Below, in pieces: positions 14,201 through 22,904 of a stretch of DNA of 64,000 nt (within the stretch, counting starts at the first letter, position 1; every line of letters begins with the position of its first letter). Below the pieces are notes generated by a model. It did not search any database and was not told the DNA's origin. It saw only the letters and a program-made list of their open reading frames with translations. Source of the DNA: Liopterus haemorrhoidalis (lineage: Eukaryota; Arthropoda; Insecta; Coleoptera; Dytiscidae); the NCBI GenBank assembly GCA_963971575.1, contig OZ020616.1:3802924-3866923 (forward strand), read 5' to 3'. A program made the translations under genes and the position numbers.

Positions 14201-17200
14201 GGATATGTTGTCCCCACACACTCTGCTCTTGTGGACTAGTTAATGCGAGCTCCTCACTCTGTACCGATGTTTCCGGTTTCAGACGCTTACTACTCTCTTC
14301 GTAATCGGAAGCATCTGTATCCGAAGCTTCTACTCTCTTCTGTTTCTTTCGTTGACGAGATTTCTTGACAGGCGGCACGACCTACAAAATATTAATAACA
14401 ATTTTATAATATAACTACCTGGAATACTCGTACTTTGTACGATTTTTGTGATGCATATTGCTGAAACGTAAATGATAAGTGAGATATTTCAACCTTATAA
14501 ATAACACTCCCCTTGTAAAAATTTTTACATTACCAACTGTAAAACATGTTGACATATTTATCAAAATGAAAATATTGAAAAAATCTTCACAAAATTACGA
14601 GCTGTGAACAAAAACAAAAGAAATAACCTAGATGATGATAAATTAGAACGTTTGAGGTTATGTTAGATTTGAAACCGAAACAAAAATAATATGTTTCGAG
14701 GTTATGCTACAACTAAACAGTTGGCAATATCTTAACAGATAAAAATATACCTAGAATTCCCTAAAAAATTGATGAAAAATTGACGAAAAATAGAACTTGT
14801 TCTATTTTCAAAATATATTGATCAAATTTTTTGTCAATTAATTGACGAAATTTTTACGCTTTACACACATCAATTAATTGAATGTCAACTTTTTCAATTA
14901 ATTGATCAATTAATTGAATCGTGTAAAACCCACTTTACATAAAGTAAGATGGCAAAATGTCTGTCCCATTAAAACAACGCACTAACTGCAATTGACAAAG
15001 TATAATGCATTAAATTTAGAGCTGTGAACGCTGGCTCGCGTTAACATATGACAAACTTGTAAAGACAATCAACAGTGCACTAGTAATAGCGTATATCGAC
15101 TAATTTTAGAGCTGTGAACGCAACTTAAGGGTGTCCAATTTTTATGATCATTTATTGTTTAACCCTTAACGTACTAAATTTAATTAACCTAGTACTCGCT
15201 GCCGGCCGGAATTAAAATTGAACGCGTGCGATAAAATGCAAGCATTTGATTAAGGGAGGTTCAACTGAAGGGCCTGGTTCGTCATTACTTGCATAAAATT
15301 GATGGGCGTATCTATTGGTTTCTCGTAGTAATATGGAGAAAACTTCTTCGAAAAACAGTGAAAAAACGGTAAAGGGCGACGAATCGGCAGTTATATTAGG
15401 GGCCGCTGTTTGGTTTATTCCAGTACGTGGTGGTGTAAAATCTAAAATATTGCCAGAATCTCCCGGTGTTCTAGGCCGAAACTGGACCTCCACTTCTTCT
15501 TGTTCAGTTTCTTCTTCACTTTCCTCTTGTGAAATCAATAATATGGAACCAATTTCTTCATCCAACTCTTCGTCTGAATCGTCTTCTGCTATCACTTCTT
15601 CAAATTCATTTTCTCGCCTGTTTTCCATTATAAGGGTATTCAATAAAAACGATACAAATTTTACGTGGTTTTAGAAACTATAACAAGCTGTCCCGTCAAG
15701 TGACAATATAAAACTGCCCAATTAGAAGATAAAATTCTACTTTTAATATCTACGCCTATGGCTCAAGATCAAACTTTATTTTCTAAAATGAAATATCCGT
15801 TCTCTACTAATGACGCTAGCGCTTAGAAAGAATAAACAAAAACAGTGGTTCAAATATAAACCGCTCAGCCAGCAGAGTATACAAACCGCGGTTCATATAT
15901 AAACCGCTCGGCCAGTAGAGTATACAAACCGCGGTTCATATATAAACCGATAGTCCTATAAGGGTTAATGTCAAAAAAATAAATAAAACTCACTTAATTA
16001 GAGTTTTTCTATGGAATGCAGTAAATCAGTTTTTTCTACCAACTTCCATTTTCAGGATATAACAATGTAGACATGATCACCATTAAACAATCTTGTATTA
16101 ATAAATTTCTAGATAAATTTGGAAGTTCTTTTAGAAGCATGCCCATTACTTCCTGAAAACAGTTTATTAAACAGTTCAAAAAGTTTTAATTTACAATTGT
16201 TTAACAAATTTTTATAGGACCTTTAAGAAAAAACATGTATAATTAAACATCAATAGAACAAATATATATGAAGTGTGAAGCTTTCAGGACAACTAGTTAC
16301 TCCTGTTAACCACATATCTAAAAAATATATATCCAATGTATTTCAAATTTCTCCGTCATCCATAGTTTCTTGCTCCAGTATACAGTTACTCACAAAATTG
16401 AGCGTACAAAAGTTTTAGAAATATATGTACCTCTTAGGTAAAGATGTCTATAAAACAGATTATTTAAACCAATTATTTTTTATTTCTAAAATACATCTTA
16501 GAGATATAAAATTATCATAAATGGTATAAAATTAAATAATATTTACTAAACATTTGTTAAAGAAAACAAAAAATATATACATTTTCAGAGACACAAAATT
16601 GAGCGTACAAAAAGTAGTAATACTAATAAAATAATTAGAAAATAATCAGTTAATTTAAATTAATATTTTGTCGCGTCACCTTTTGCTTCTATTACTGATT
16701 GAAGGCGATTTGGCATAGACTGTACTAATTTTCCACAAACTTCTGAGGGTATATTATTCCATTCTTCTTGAAGTTTCGTTTTAAAATCACTTTTATTAAA
16801 AAATTAATTTGTTTTTATCCGAACTTTTAATTCTCTCCATAAATTTTCAATTGGATTGAGATCAGGCGATTGTAGCGGTGTTTTGAGTAATTTTGGTGCA
16901 TTGTATAACAGCCATTCCTTTACAATAAGCGCAGTATGTTTGGGATCGTTATCTTGTTGGAAATAATAAACTGGTGGAATATCTAATTTTTCTGCAGTAG
17001 TCGTAAGATTATTTTTCAAGATGTTTAGATATTTCCATTTATCCATTATCCCTTCTATAAATATTAAATTACCTGGGTCGTTTGAGCCCATAGCACCCCA
17101 CAACATAACTGATCCGCCTCCGTGTTTTACTGTCGGAACAGTATTAATTTTTTAAAATATTATATTGGGTTTCCGCCAAACAATTTGTCCGACCCCAAAA

Positions 17201-19799
17201 AAATTAATTTTCGTCAGAAAAAATAACTTTATTCCAAAAGCTAATTGGTTTGTTTACATACATTTTTGCAAATTCTAAGCGTTTCTTTTTATTCGTTTTT
17301 GAAATCAATGGTTTCTTGCGCTCAATTCGACCATTGTAATTATTTTTCCGGAGTACTCGGCGGACTGTTTCTACTGAAATTTGTTTATTTAATCTTTGTG
17401 ACAATTCTGACGTTAACTGGAGTAAACTAATTTTAGGATCTTGCTTGATTTTTCGCAAAATAAATTTTTCATCCACAGTTGATAACAATTTTTTTCCACC
17501 TCTGCCCGTTTTGTTTTTGATAGTACCTTCATATTTAAATTTATTTATTATTTTTTGAATTGTGGAATGTCTTCGGTTTACTATCACCTATTTCACGCAT
17601 TGTATGACCCCGGACGTATAATTTAACTATTAGTTTTCGTGTAGATTCGTCAGTTTGTTTACGTTTATTTTCCATTATAATAGAAACAAAATCACTGTAC
17701 TTGAATGTGGCCTAACGCAAACTAAACTAATGAAAAAAACATCTGTTGTAAGATAAAACCTATGGAATATAATTTCAGGAAAAGACAGGTCTTAAATCAA
17801 ACGAAATTAACTAGTACACTCAATTTTGTGTCTCTAAAAAATTATTTTTTTTAGTTTTCCTTAACAAATTTTTAACAAATATTACTATACTTTATACTAT
17901 TTGTAATAATTTTGGATCTGCAAGGTGTATTTTATAAATAAAAAATAATTAGTTTTAAAAAAATCTGTTTTATAGTCACGTTTTGTTAAAAAGTATCTTT
18001 GTCACATTCTTGTATGCTCAATTTTGTGAGTAACTGTATATTGTTAGAAGTTAACAAAAAAGGAGAAGAGAGAAGGAACGAAAATCATTATTTTAGGAAT
18101 ATTATTACATAAGAAATTTAATTATTAATCTAAATATTTAATATTATTTTTCTAATATTAAATCAATGTAACAATACGTTTATTTTAATTAGAATGTTTT
18201 GCTAATTAAATTAGGATTATCAATTCTTGATAATTTGATAAGGTAATGATACTAATGAGTTGTATTATGTAACTAAGCAAGCCCACATTGATAGACAAGA
18301 CTTCAGGCTGTTCAGATCAACTGCCGCTTGTGAGTTTTTGGTTGTGAATAAATTGTTTAAAACATATTGTGTTATTATATTTTTTTATGTGTATGATATT
18401 AAGTTTCTAATAATATATATGTGTCAGCGCCGTACCTAAGGTCCCGCGCTTCTGGTGGGGGGAGATGTGAAATTTTGGGGTCCAAAATTTGTGTATATCT
18501 GTGGGGTATCAATTTACGCGGGGGAATTTAAAGCTATACCTCTGGTACGTATCTAGTAATAATAAAAATAAAACTGACTAATTAACTAAACCGATCGGTC
18601 GGCAAATGGCCAATTACCGATTATCTGCCGAAATTAATCGGTGCAACCCTTACATTTACCTAAAAAATGTATTAAGGCCTACTAACAATAAGAATTAATC
18701 CTGGTATCCAATTATGTTCTTATTAGACTTTTTTATTTATTTATTTTTTTCATATCATTAATATTTTATTATAATATGTACATGTTTATAGTTTAGGGTG
18801 ACCATTTTCTTAAGGCAATGCGGGACCAAGTCCAAGTGAAGAGCAAAACAAAAGGTCCTCACCTCCCAAATCCAAGTGAAGAGCAAAAAAAAAAGTCCTC
18901 ATCTCCCAAAATCCAAGTGAAGAGCAAAAAAAAAAAAAGGTCCTCATCTCCCAAAATCCAAGTGAAGAGCAAAAAAAAGGTCCTCACCTCCCAAATCCAA
19001 AATGCGGGACAAAATGTTAAAATGCGGGACGAATGGTCACCCTATTATAGTTGTATAATTAATATGACCAGGAAGAAGTTTGCAGTAAATCGAAATAATG
19101 AATGTGTATTACCTGTGCTCCAAGATGAGCTTTTCTTATTCTGATTTTGATTGTGTTTTTGTCTCCACTAATTTGGCTATGATAGGTAGCGATAGCTGGT
19201 TTTTTAGGTCTCCCTCGGCTTGAGATACGTTGTTGTGAGCGTTTGTAACTTATTTCAGATTTCGAAACAGAATCCTGTTTACTTTTTCTCTTCTTTTTAA
19301 CAACACCATTATTAACATCCACGATATCACTAAAAGTTACACTTTTGTCCTTAATATCTGTATTAGCATTGTCTAAACTGTTGGTATTAAACGAAGAATT
19401 AAGTTTACTACTGAATGATGGTGTTTCAATTTTAACGATTAACTTTTTACCAAGTTTATAATCTGTTTCAGGTTTGTCTTTACGTTCTTCTAAATCAGCT
19501 TCAAGACCACAAGATACACTTGACACTTTACTTATTACTGATGAATTGGACACACAACCACCTTCGTTTAAACAATCGACAGGTCCATCAACACTACTCA
19601 CATTATTATTTGGGAGAATATCACTTTCGTATGTCATTTCGTCACTAACCATGATATCACTGCTCGGAACTTGATTTTCTGGAGATGATATGTCTTTAGA
19701 ATAATCCTCAATTTCCAAATCATTTCGTGAACTATTTCCACCAAACTTAAACAATACACTAGCACAGGTAGTGTCACTTGACACTTCAGATTCTGCCAT
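2006..19799 (-). CDS. FBXL6: F-box/LRR-repeat protein 6 (9 coding exons, 738 aa)
   Basis: Spliced gene; coding exons in transcript order are 19799-19113, 14381-14131, 11684-11524, 10115-9946, 9769-9629, 8115-7948, 4924-4708, 4317-4158 and 2267-2006. All junctions are GT-AG with compatible phases and the lengths sum to 2217 nt (738 codons plus stop). Residues 1-229 are Ser/acidic with a KKKRKSK basic patch and AT-hook-like RGRPKKP (195-201). A second basic stretch lies at about 232-245. The F-box runs about 284-340 (WGQHIPEKFLYKVFEYL to LCKICKLWRS), then leucine-rich repeats with motifs such as CPELRGLNLSGW, LRLLDVRGCTKITDSGL and INLQSCRALPRGIKRLYEG, the last two characteristic of FBXL6. F-box proteins are substrate receptors of SCF (SKP1-CUL1) E3 ubiquitin ligases; the substrate here is unknown. 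It is longer than vertebrate FBXL6 (about 540 aa) because of the N-terminal extension. Confidence 0.95.
2355..3171 (+). mobile_element. THAP-coding non-autonomous element, family A, copy 1
   Basis: Begins ATAGGGATTTGCAGC and ends GGCGCTACGATCTTAAAA then TTTTTCCTCTAT; only the outer 7 bp form an inverted repeat. From ATG 2488 it encodes a THAP-type zinc-coordinating domain: CCVPMC, ISFHLFPL, then after an in-frame TAG, VCSLHFNDSDY. THAP domains are DNA-binding and found in P-element-type transposases. The same TAG occurs in all three family A copies, so the family spread after losing coding function, or the region is spliced. Sits in FBXL6 intron 8. Confidence 0.8.
3331..3381 (+). pseudogene. 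THAP-domain N-terminal fragment (family D)
   Basis: ATG at 3331 encodes MPDCSVYGCTNYSFSEN then a stop. MPxCSVYGC is the start of many THAP domains (first two zinc cysteines). It abuts AAGTGGGTTTTACACGATTC at 3384-3403, which recurs inverted near 14916-14938. Remainder of the domain is missing. Confidence 0.5.
4158..4317 (-). CDS. FBXL6: FBXL6 exon 8: LRR
   Basis: 160 nt, phase 1 in and 2 out; acceptor GATTTCAG, donor GTAAGA. Encodes VQKWSHSLVEVDLAWSTAT. The preceding intron (4318-4707) is AT-rich and holds a partial duplication (about 43 bp, 4445-4530) around GGCGCATGTGCA. Confidence 0.92.
4708..4924 (-). CDS. FBXL6: FBXL6 exon 7: LRRs
   Basis: 217 nt, phase 0 in and 1 out; acceptor TTTATAG. 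The donor is the weaker AGTG/GTCAGT; a competing GTGGTC four bases earlier would break the frame. Encodes FPELEELSLAGI and KLRLLDVRGCTKITDSGL. Confidence 0.92.
4976..5512 (+). mobile_element. R1 repeat, short copy
   Basis: Same 5' start as the other R1 copies (AGGGTTTTGTAGATATGACC), ends at GCTATGTAACAC without the tRNA-like module and body. Followed by a G/C-rich stretch with runs of G and C (5513-5560). In FBXL6 intron 6. Confidence 0.8.
5640..5785. mobile_element. hAT-like end fragment
   Basis: Repetitive CCGAAACC/GAACCG stretch ending AACGGTTCGAAGCCCTG at 5783; reversed, this is CAGGGCTTCGAACCG, a hAT-type terminus. A related start CAGGGATGAGAACG lies at 28902. Partner end not found. Confidence 0.45.
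5795..6060. repeat. Direct duplication, about 172-bp period
   Basis: A block containing GCTGTGCACTGTCG and CCATTTATTGTTTA occurs twice, 172 bp apart, followed each time by ACAGAACTAC(A/G)CAAAA. 6061-6408 is AT-rich with no recognised feature. Confidence 0.7.
6409..7350. repeat. 147-bp tandem (satellite-like) array, about 6.5 units
   Basis: Units starting GGGCGCTAATAGCC at about 6411, 6557, 6704, 6853, 7006, 7153 and 7298 (spacings 145-153 bp). Each carries ATGCTGCACACCATTTT, TTCTGTGGATTTTAAAT, TTTTTTGTAAGTATTGT and CAATATTTTTAATAGCTC. Units diverge by substitutions and small indels. Open frames running through it are by-products of the repetition. In FBXL6 intron 6. Confidence 0.9.
7621..7885. 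mobile_element. Foldback MITE, about 265 bp
   Basis: TTAGGCCCGGTCTTTCCACC-type arms (first arm 7621-7720, second 7785-7885) are inverted copies about 100 bp long around a short unique centre. TTAAGG at the left and CCTAA at the right are compatible with a TTA/TAA target duplication. No coding. Confidence 0.85.
7948..8115 (-). CDS. FBXL6: FBXL6 exon 6: LRRs
   Basis: 168 nt, 56 codons, phase 0 on both sides; acceptor TGTTATAG, donor GTAAGT. Encodes CPNLQLLDLSNIK and CPKLRVLRVTNSQ, two LRR strands. Confidence 0.92.
8280..8676 (+). mobile_element. MITE family M1, copy 1
   Basis: TIR AGTCTGTTCCAAACGGTTA at left and its inverse at right, interior with CTAGTTACTTTCATCGTT and CATGGTTTCATTGTTGG. About 400 bp, no coding. 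Best copies (42414, 61174) are flanked by TA, suggesting Tc1/mariner-type mobilisation. In FBXL6 intron 5. Confidence 0.88.
8738..9473 (+). mobile_element. THAP-coding non-autonomous element, family B
   Basis: Perfect 13-bp TIR ATAGGGGAAACTT. Subterminal CTAAGCGCCCTGACATCTGG and GGCGCTGCGATCTTAAAA match family A ends, but the interior has diverged. It retains the second half of a THAP domain, with MDKNPSPCMHVCSLNFMESD corresponding to family A VCSLHFNDSDY; the N-terminal half is frameshifted. In FBXL6 intron 5. Confidence 0.72.
9629..9769 (-). CDS. FBXL6: FBXL6 exon 5: LRR
   Basis: 141 nt, 47 codons, phase 0 on both sides; acceptor TTTTGTAG, donor GTAAGT. Encodes an LRR segment containing SRLTHLVLAHNKLAGF. 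Confidence 0.92.
9946..10115 (-). CDS. FBXL6: FBXL6 exon 4: first LRRs
   Basis: 170 nt, phase 1 in and 0 out; acceptor ATTTTCAG, donor GTAAGT. Encodes LRRs with CPELRGLNLSGW and CSKLERIDLSAIN. The following intron (9770-9945, 176 bp) is the only one in the gene in which I see no repeat. Confidence 0.93.
10477..11294 (-). mobile_element. MITE M1 (outer copy), split by another M1
   Basis: Starts CAGTCTGTTTCAAACGG after TA (10475-10476) and ends GTTTGGAACAGACTT before TA (11295-11296). Reversed relative to copy 1. Interrupted after AAAAAAATAAATA at 10680 and resumed at 11091. Confidence 0.85.
10681..11088 (+). mobile_element. MITE M1 (inner copy), inserted in an M1 copy
   Basis: Complete M1 of about 408 bp with TA on both sides (10679-10680, 11089-11090), opposite in direction to the outer copy. 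Intron 3 of FBXL6. Confidence 0.88.
11524..11684 (-). CDS. FBXL6: FBXL6 exon 3: second half of the F-box
   Basis: 161 nt, phase 2 in and phase 1 out; acceptor ATTTCAG, donor GTAAGT. Encodes LCKICKLWRSVAVSSSLWEN, the classic C/V-x-K-x-W motif of F-box helix 3, then a linker into the LRRs. Confidence 0.93.
11866..12435. mobile_element. Foldback element F1, copy 1 (about 570 bp)
   Basis: TAGACCGGGAGCTCATGACA at left and its inverse at right; almost the whole element is two long arms (GAGAGAATATTTACCCTG, AAGGGATGGTACTAAAC, TTAAAGTCTTTTAA in each) around an 80-bp centre with AAAACGCGGAAAATCAT. A near-identical copy with inverted centre is at 56960-57529. Intron 2 of FBXL6. Confidence 0.88.
12786..13118 (-). 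mobile_element. R1 repeat, 5' part, inverted
   Basis: Reverse-strand match to the R1 start: ends GGTCATATCTACAAAACCCT, contains GGTTTAGCCGTTTGGCTAC. The distal half is missing. Intron 2 of FBXL6. Confidence 0.8.
13119..14130. other. Rest of FBXL6 intron 2, no gene seen
   Basis: AT-rich. Holds a GC-rich patch at 13380-13475 (GGGAGGACCCCCC, CCCAGTGGCCGGCTACG) that could be a transposon end, and a (TAAA)n microsatellite at 13782-13812. Confidence 0.6.
14131..14381 (-). CDS. FBXL6: FBXL6 exon 2: basic linker and start of the F-box
   Basis: 251 nt, phase 0 in and phase 2 out; acceptor TTTTGTAG, donor GTGAGT. Encodes VVPPVKKSRQRKKQKR, a likely nuclear localisation signal, an acidic stretch, then WGQHIPEKFLYKVFEYLCK, the first half of the F-box. 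Confidence 0.93.
14382..15158. other. FBXL6 intron 1, proximal part
   Basis: AT-rich. 14815-14938 has repeated TCAATTAATTGA palindromes ending ATTGAATCGTGTAAAACCCA; the same terminal sequence lies inverted at 3384-3407. AGAGCTGTGAACGC is repeated about 90 bp apart (15020, 15109). Likely MITE remnants; no coding. Confidence 0.5.
15163..15964 (-). mobile_element. piggyBac-like element, internally deleted (802 bp)
   Basis: Flanked by TTAA at 15159-15162 and 15965-15968, the piggyBac target duplication. Ends CCCTTAACG and CCTATAAGGG. Near the right end a 43-bp unit with AACCGCGGTT is repeated (15845-15955). Only the transposase N-terminus remains. Confidence 0.88.
15212..15643 (-). pseudogene. 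piggyBac transposase, N-terminal fragment
   Basis: 143 codons. Acidic N-terminus (EEVIAEDDSDEELDEEIGS), then FRPRTPGDSGNILDFTPPRT and FSLFFEEVFSILLRETNRYA, which matches the conserved start of the piggyBac transposase core (a PxxxFxLFFxxxxxxxIxxETNRYA pattern). The catalytic DDD region is deleted, so it cannot transpose. It could at most make a truncated protein. Confidence 0.85.
15969..16380. other. Intron 1 spacer, nothing recognised
   Basis: AT-rich sequence between the piggyBac and Tc1 elements; no coding or repeat signal found by eye. Confidence 0.5.
16383..18036 (-). mobile_element. Tc1-like transposon with IR/DR ends (1654 bp)
   Basis: TIR CAGTTACTCACAAAATTGAG at both ends, flanked by TA (16381-16382, 18037-18038). 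A second copy of CACAAAATTGAGCGTAC lies about 205 bp inside each end (16591-16607 and about 17815-17830), the double-site IR/DR arrangement known from Sleeping Beauty-type Tc1 elements. Length is that of a full Tc1 element. In FBXL6 intron 1. Confidence 0.92.
16807..17675 (-). pseudogene. Tc1-like DD34E transposase, frameshifted
   Basis: Starts MENKRKQTDESTRKLIVKLY at 17675. It shifts frame near 17580, within the helix-turn-helix (HSTIQKIINKFK), continues through GRGGKK, RRVLRKNNY and VIFSDE (first catalytic D), shifts again at about 17110-17205, then VMLWGAMG, FQQDNDPKHTA (second D) and QSPDLNPIENLW (E). Spacing between the last two is 34 residues. At least two frame disruptions, so inactive. 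Confidence 0.9.
18039..18793. other. Intron 1 spacer with hAT-like end
   Basis: AT-rich. CAGCGCCGTACCTAAGGTCC at 18425 resembles a hAT terminus; the rest holds no recognised feature. Confidence 0.4.
18794..19044. mobile_element. TIR element built around a 40-bp minisatellite
   Basis: TAGGGTGACCATT at left and its inverse at right. The interior is four units of CCAAGTGAAGAGCAAAA(n)GGTCCTCA(C/T)CTCCCAAA differing mainly in A-run length, bounded by AATGCGGGAC. The same unit, inverted, forms an array at 56900-57690. Ends 69 bp before FBXL6 exon 1. Confidence 0.8.
19113..19799 (-). CDS. FBXL6: FBXL6 exon 1: disordered N-terminus with AT-hook-like motif
   Basis: 687 nt, 229 codons, ending in phase 0 at a CAG/GTAATA donor. 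ATG at 19799-19797. The peptide is rich in Ser, Asp, Glu and Asn, low in complexity, and ends with basic clusters (VVKKKRKSK, SSRGRPKKPA, IKIRIRKAH). It is not part of the F-box/LRR core and is the least certain piece of the model, but the join to exon 2 is exactly in phase and the 687-nt open frame has no stop. Confidence 0.85.
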
Positions 19800-20990
19800 T
19801 ATATTATTAAAATTTACTTAAGGAATACCAAAAATCTTTTCATGTATTACATATTAAAAACATCATCATTCTTTTTAACAATAATATCATTTTCTTTTCA
19901 AAAGCAATGGCAACGTCAACAGTAGCACTAAACAGAATTTACTAAATTTGAATTTCGCGCGCAGTCATATGCGTGTTCTGATTTTTACTCGTAAACAATC
20001 GCATTTGACAGATCGTTTTCAAATGACAGTAATATGTCATAAAAATTCACAAGTTAAAAACATTCAATGTCTTTATTATAGACAATTCGTAAGGAAAGAC
20101 AGTACAGATACTCATAATAAAAACTGCTTTCCTACAATCCAAATTATATTATAGGTCACAATACAATCATAATGTAAATCCAGATATGATTGTAACATTT
20201 CGGAGGTTACTTTTAATAGTATCAATACGTCCAGAACTTTTTACACTTACAGATCACATTTCACAGTTAAATAAACACATTTATTTATCATAATTTACTA
20301 CTTTTTATATAAATTTTGCCTCGTATTTAGTGTTGTTGACCTTGTTACCAAGATGCTCACATTTTTATTTTTATATCAATAGATGGCAGGTCGGTTGGAT
20401 TTCCCTTCCGTTTGGGGAAGTATTTAGTTACTTTTATGTCATTAAGATGGAGTAATATATATTAAAAATCATTTAAAAAAGTATTAAGATTATTGGAATA
20501 ATGCCAAAAAGGTTTTTCAACACTTTCCTCTATCGTATTAATCCTACAGCACGACTAAATATGTAAATATTTATTCCTTAGGTACTAGTTGGATAGGCCA
20601 GCTAAATATTATGGGATTTGCGGGGTAAAATAACTTTCAGAACCGAATTTAGATTTCAAAAGGATGAAATAATCATGGAGCCCGTTTACAGAATAATGCA
20701 TATCGCAAAATTTAAATCATAATATGAACAAAATATAATAAACAGCTGTATATATGTAGTTTCAGTCTAATGGTAAATTCCCAGCCGTATAAGACTTTGA
20801 TTTTAAAATAGCATTGCCAAAACGGCTAAATCTTGAACTACTGCAGTATACATAATTTATATGTGTTGGTACAGACATATAGAATTGCATTTTTGTTACT
20901 CAGTCTATTTGTGATTATACACGTAATATAATTTAACCGATAATTAATAAGTTGCAAATGTTAAAGGCTATTCCAAATGTTTAGGCGGAA
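19800..20990. other. Upstream region of FBXL6; no gene seen
   Basis: Presumed promoter and 5' UTR lie in the first few hundred bp. The stretch near 19910-20000 is slightly GC-richer (TTTCGCGCGCAGTCATATGC). No TATA box that I would call. 20955-20990 is an M2-type MITE end (ATTCCAAATGTTTAGGCGG). Confidence 0.4.
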
Positions 20991-20994
20991 CTAA

Positions 20995-22215
20995 CTGAAA
21001 TTTTCATTTTTAGCGTTTTGTAGGTATGACCACCAAAAAACCCTTATAACGTCACTCATGTGTCTGTCTCTGTAAGGTAGAAATTGTAGCCAAACGGCTG
21101 AACATAGAAAGTTGAATTTTGGCATACTTGTACAACTTTTTGACCCACGTATAGGAAAACTATAGTTCAAAAAAATACAGCGTGGGATAAATATAAACAA
21201 ATATATAGTTAATGTAAAAACAAACATTTTTTAAAATTTGAGTGTGGTATCAAAATAAACCTCTTAATGCGTGGATGCACAAATTTTTATTTTTGAAAAA
21301 TCTTTTTTTTTTATGGGGTTTTTTGTCAATATAATGACTATTGTCCCCCACCCTATATTTATTATTATTATTATTTATTTAAAAAGAACTGAAGCCAATG
21401 GCTTGTAAAGTTCTTATAGAAAAATTACAATATTTCACATTTTTGTGATACAGGAAAGTTGAAAGAAACAAAACACTTTGATAAACAACTAAAGTCAAAC
21501 AATAACAAATATAAAAAGTGTACAAAAACAGAAAATTTCAGTTTATGGGGATAGTAGCAACTGATTGTAAAGGTCCAGTCTATTTTTAAAACTGTTCACA
21601 CTAGAGGCAGACACTACACTTAGGTAGATTATTCCAGTCATTAAACACTCGGTTAGAAAGAAACTTGGCCCGAACGTTCTTACGGAATTTTTCGTGACAT
21701 AACTGTAACGAATGTCCACGTAAACGAGAGTCTACATTAAGTACAAACAAACCAGTAAGATCAGCATCAAAAGATCTTAAGAGGGGTTAAGATCTTCTAG
21801 AGGGGTTGAACTAAAAATCTGAAAAAATCTCAATAATGTACATTGATGGGAACCAGAATAGTTCAACAAAAAATTTTGATCAAATTGGTTTTTCGCAAAA
21901 TATTGACCTTTTTGTAGTGTCGAAAAATAAATACTTTTTTAAAATGTATTGTGTGGTATCAAAAGAAAGCTCTTAAGACGTAGATAAAGGAACGGGAAGT
22001 AGTTTATTATTATTATTATTTTTTTATTTATTATTCTTATATTTTAATACGATTTTTTCAAAAAAAGTACTAAAAAATCAGTGTTCCGCACCTTTTAACC
22101 TTAAGGGGTTAAATTGAAAATCTTAAAAAATTCTAAGCAATATATATTGCTATGAACCGGAACCGTACGAGAGGAATTTTTTATCCCATTTCATTTTTGG
22201 AAAACATTACAGTTT
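20995..22215 (+). mobile_element. Old R1 copy, split by a LINE 3' end
   Basis: R1 start AGCGTTTTGTAGGTATGACC, AGCCAAACGGCTGAACAT and later GAACTAAAAATCTGAAAAAA and GAACCGGAA are recognisable but diverged. The R1 sequence stops near 21355 and resumes near 21790; the gap is the LINE fragment. Confidence 0.65.
21355..21790 (-). mobile_element. Non-LTR retrotransposon 3' end (RT C-terminal tail)
   Basis: On the minus strand: LTGLFVLNVDSRLRGHSLQL, RKNVRAKFLSNRVFNDWNNLP then, after a small frame shift, SVNSFKNRLDLYNQL and stop. RGHSxxL...NVRxxFxxxRVxxxWNxLP is the hallmark tail of CR1/Jockey-like ORF2 proteins. Ends in an (AAT)n tail at 21362-21384. A 5'-truncated insertion. Confidence 0.82.
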
Positions 22216-22902
22216 TTGTGTTGTTGACATTTTTTTTTTTTATTTAAATTTTGTTGTGTTGAAGATCTTTAAGTGCAGATTAATGAACGGTAATTGATTT
22301 TTGAAATACATTTCATTTTGACTAAATTTTGCAAAGTTTTACGATTTTTGTTTAATATCTTAGATAAAATTAAGAAAATATATTTGTATATACATGGATA
22401 CATTTTGTTATGGGTAGAGAAGAGGTACGTAAAATTATTTTGCAAATATCGACTAGGAAAATAAATAAATAACTGGCCGGTAACTGGTATTCCATTTCAA
22501 GTAGAGAATCTGTTAGTTTTTCATATAGTCGCAATATAAACAATGTCTCTGTAGGCGTTATGCTCTTGCGTGACAAAAGATCGCCCGCAGTGTTGCCAGA
22601 TTTTGATTTGAATGATATTTTTGCAAAAAAAAAGCGTTAAAATATTTATTATGGTATTATTAGAGATATATGACAACCAAATTAGAGGAGTTGTAGTGTA
22701 ATTAATACACGGTAGAAAAAATCTAACTGCATACTTCTTGTCGTGCCTATTGATTTAAAGGATTTAAAACCAACACTTGTAATTGTGTTATGTAGAGACA
22801 GGCATTCATTGTTTGGCTTTCTAATAATCGTCATTCACTGACTAAATACCTACAAAACCCAGAAATGTGTGAAAATTCACACTTTATCTCACTTTTTGTA
22901 AC
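22216..22902. other. No gene seen; R1-body fragment
   Basis: AT-rich. 22830-22890 matches the end of the long R1 body (ACTAAATACCTACAAAACCC then AGAAATGTGTGAAAATTCAC). Confidence 0.5.
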
Positions 22903-22904
22903 TA

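Noticed and set aside
15315..15674. 119-codon plus-strand frame
   Set aside because: Antisense shadow of the piggyBac N-terminal fragment, which has recognisable motifs.
18818..19020. Direct repeats with regular spacing, superficially CRISPR-like
   Set aside because: Units are contiguous minisatellite repeats without unique spacers, in a eukaryotic genome, inside a TIR element.
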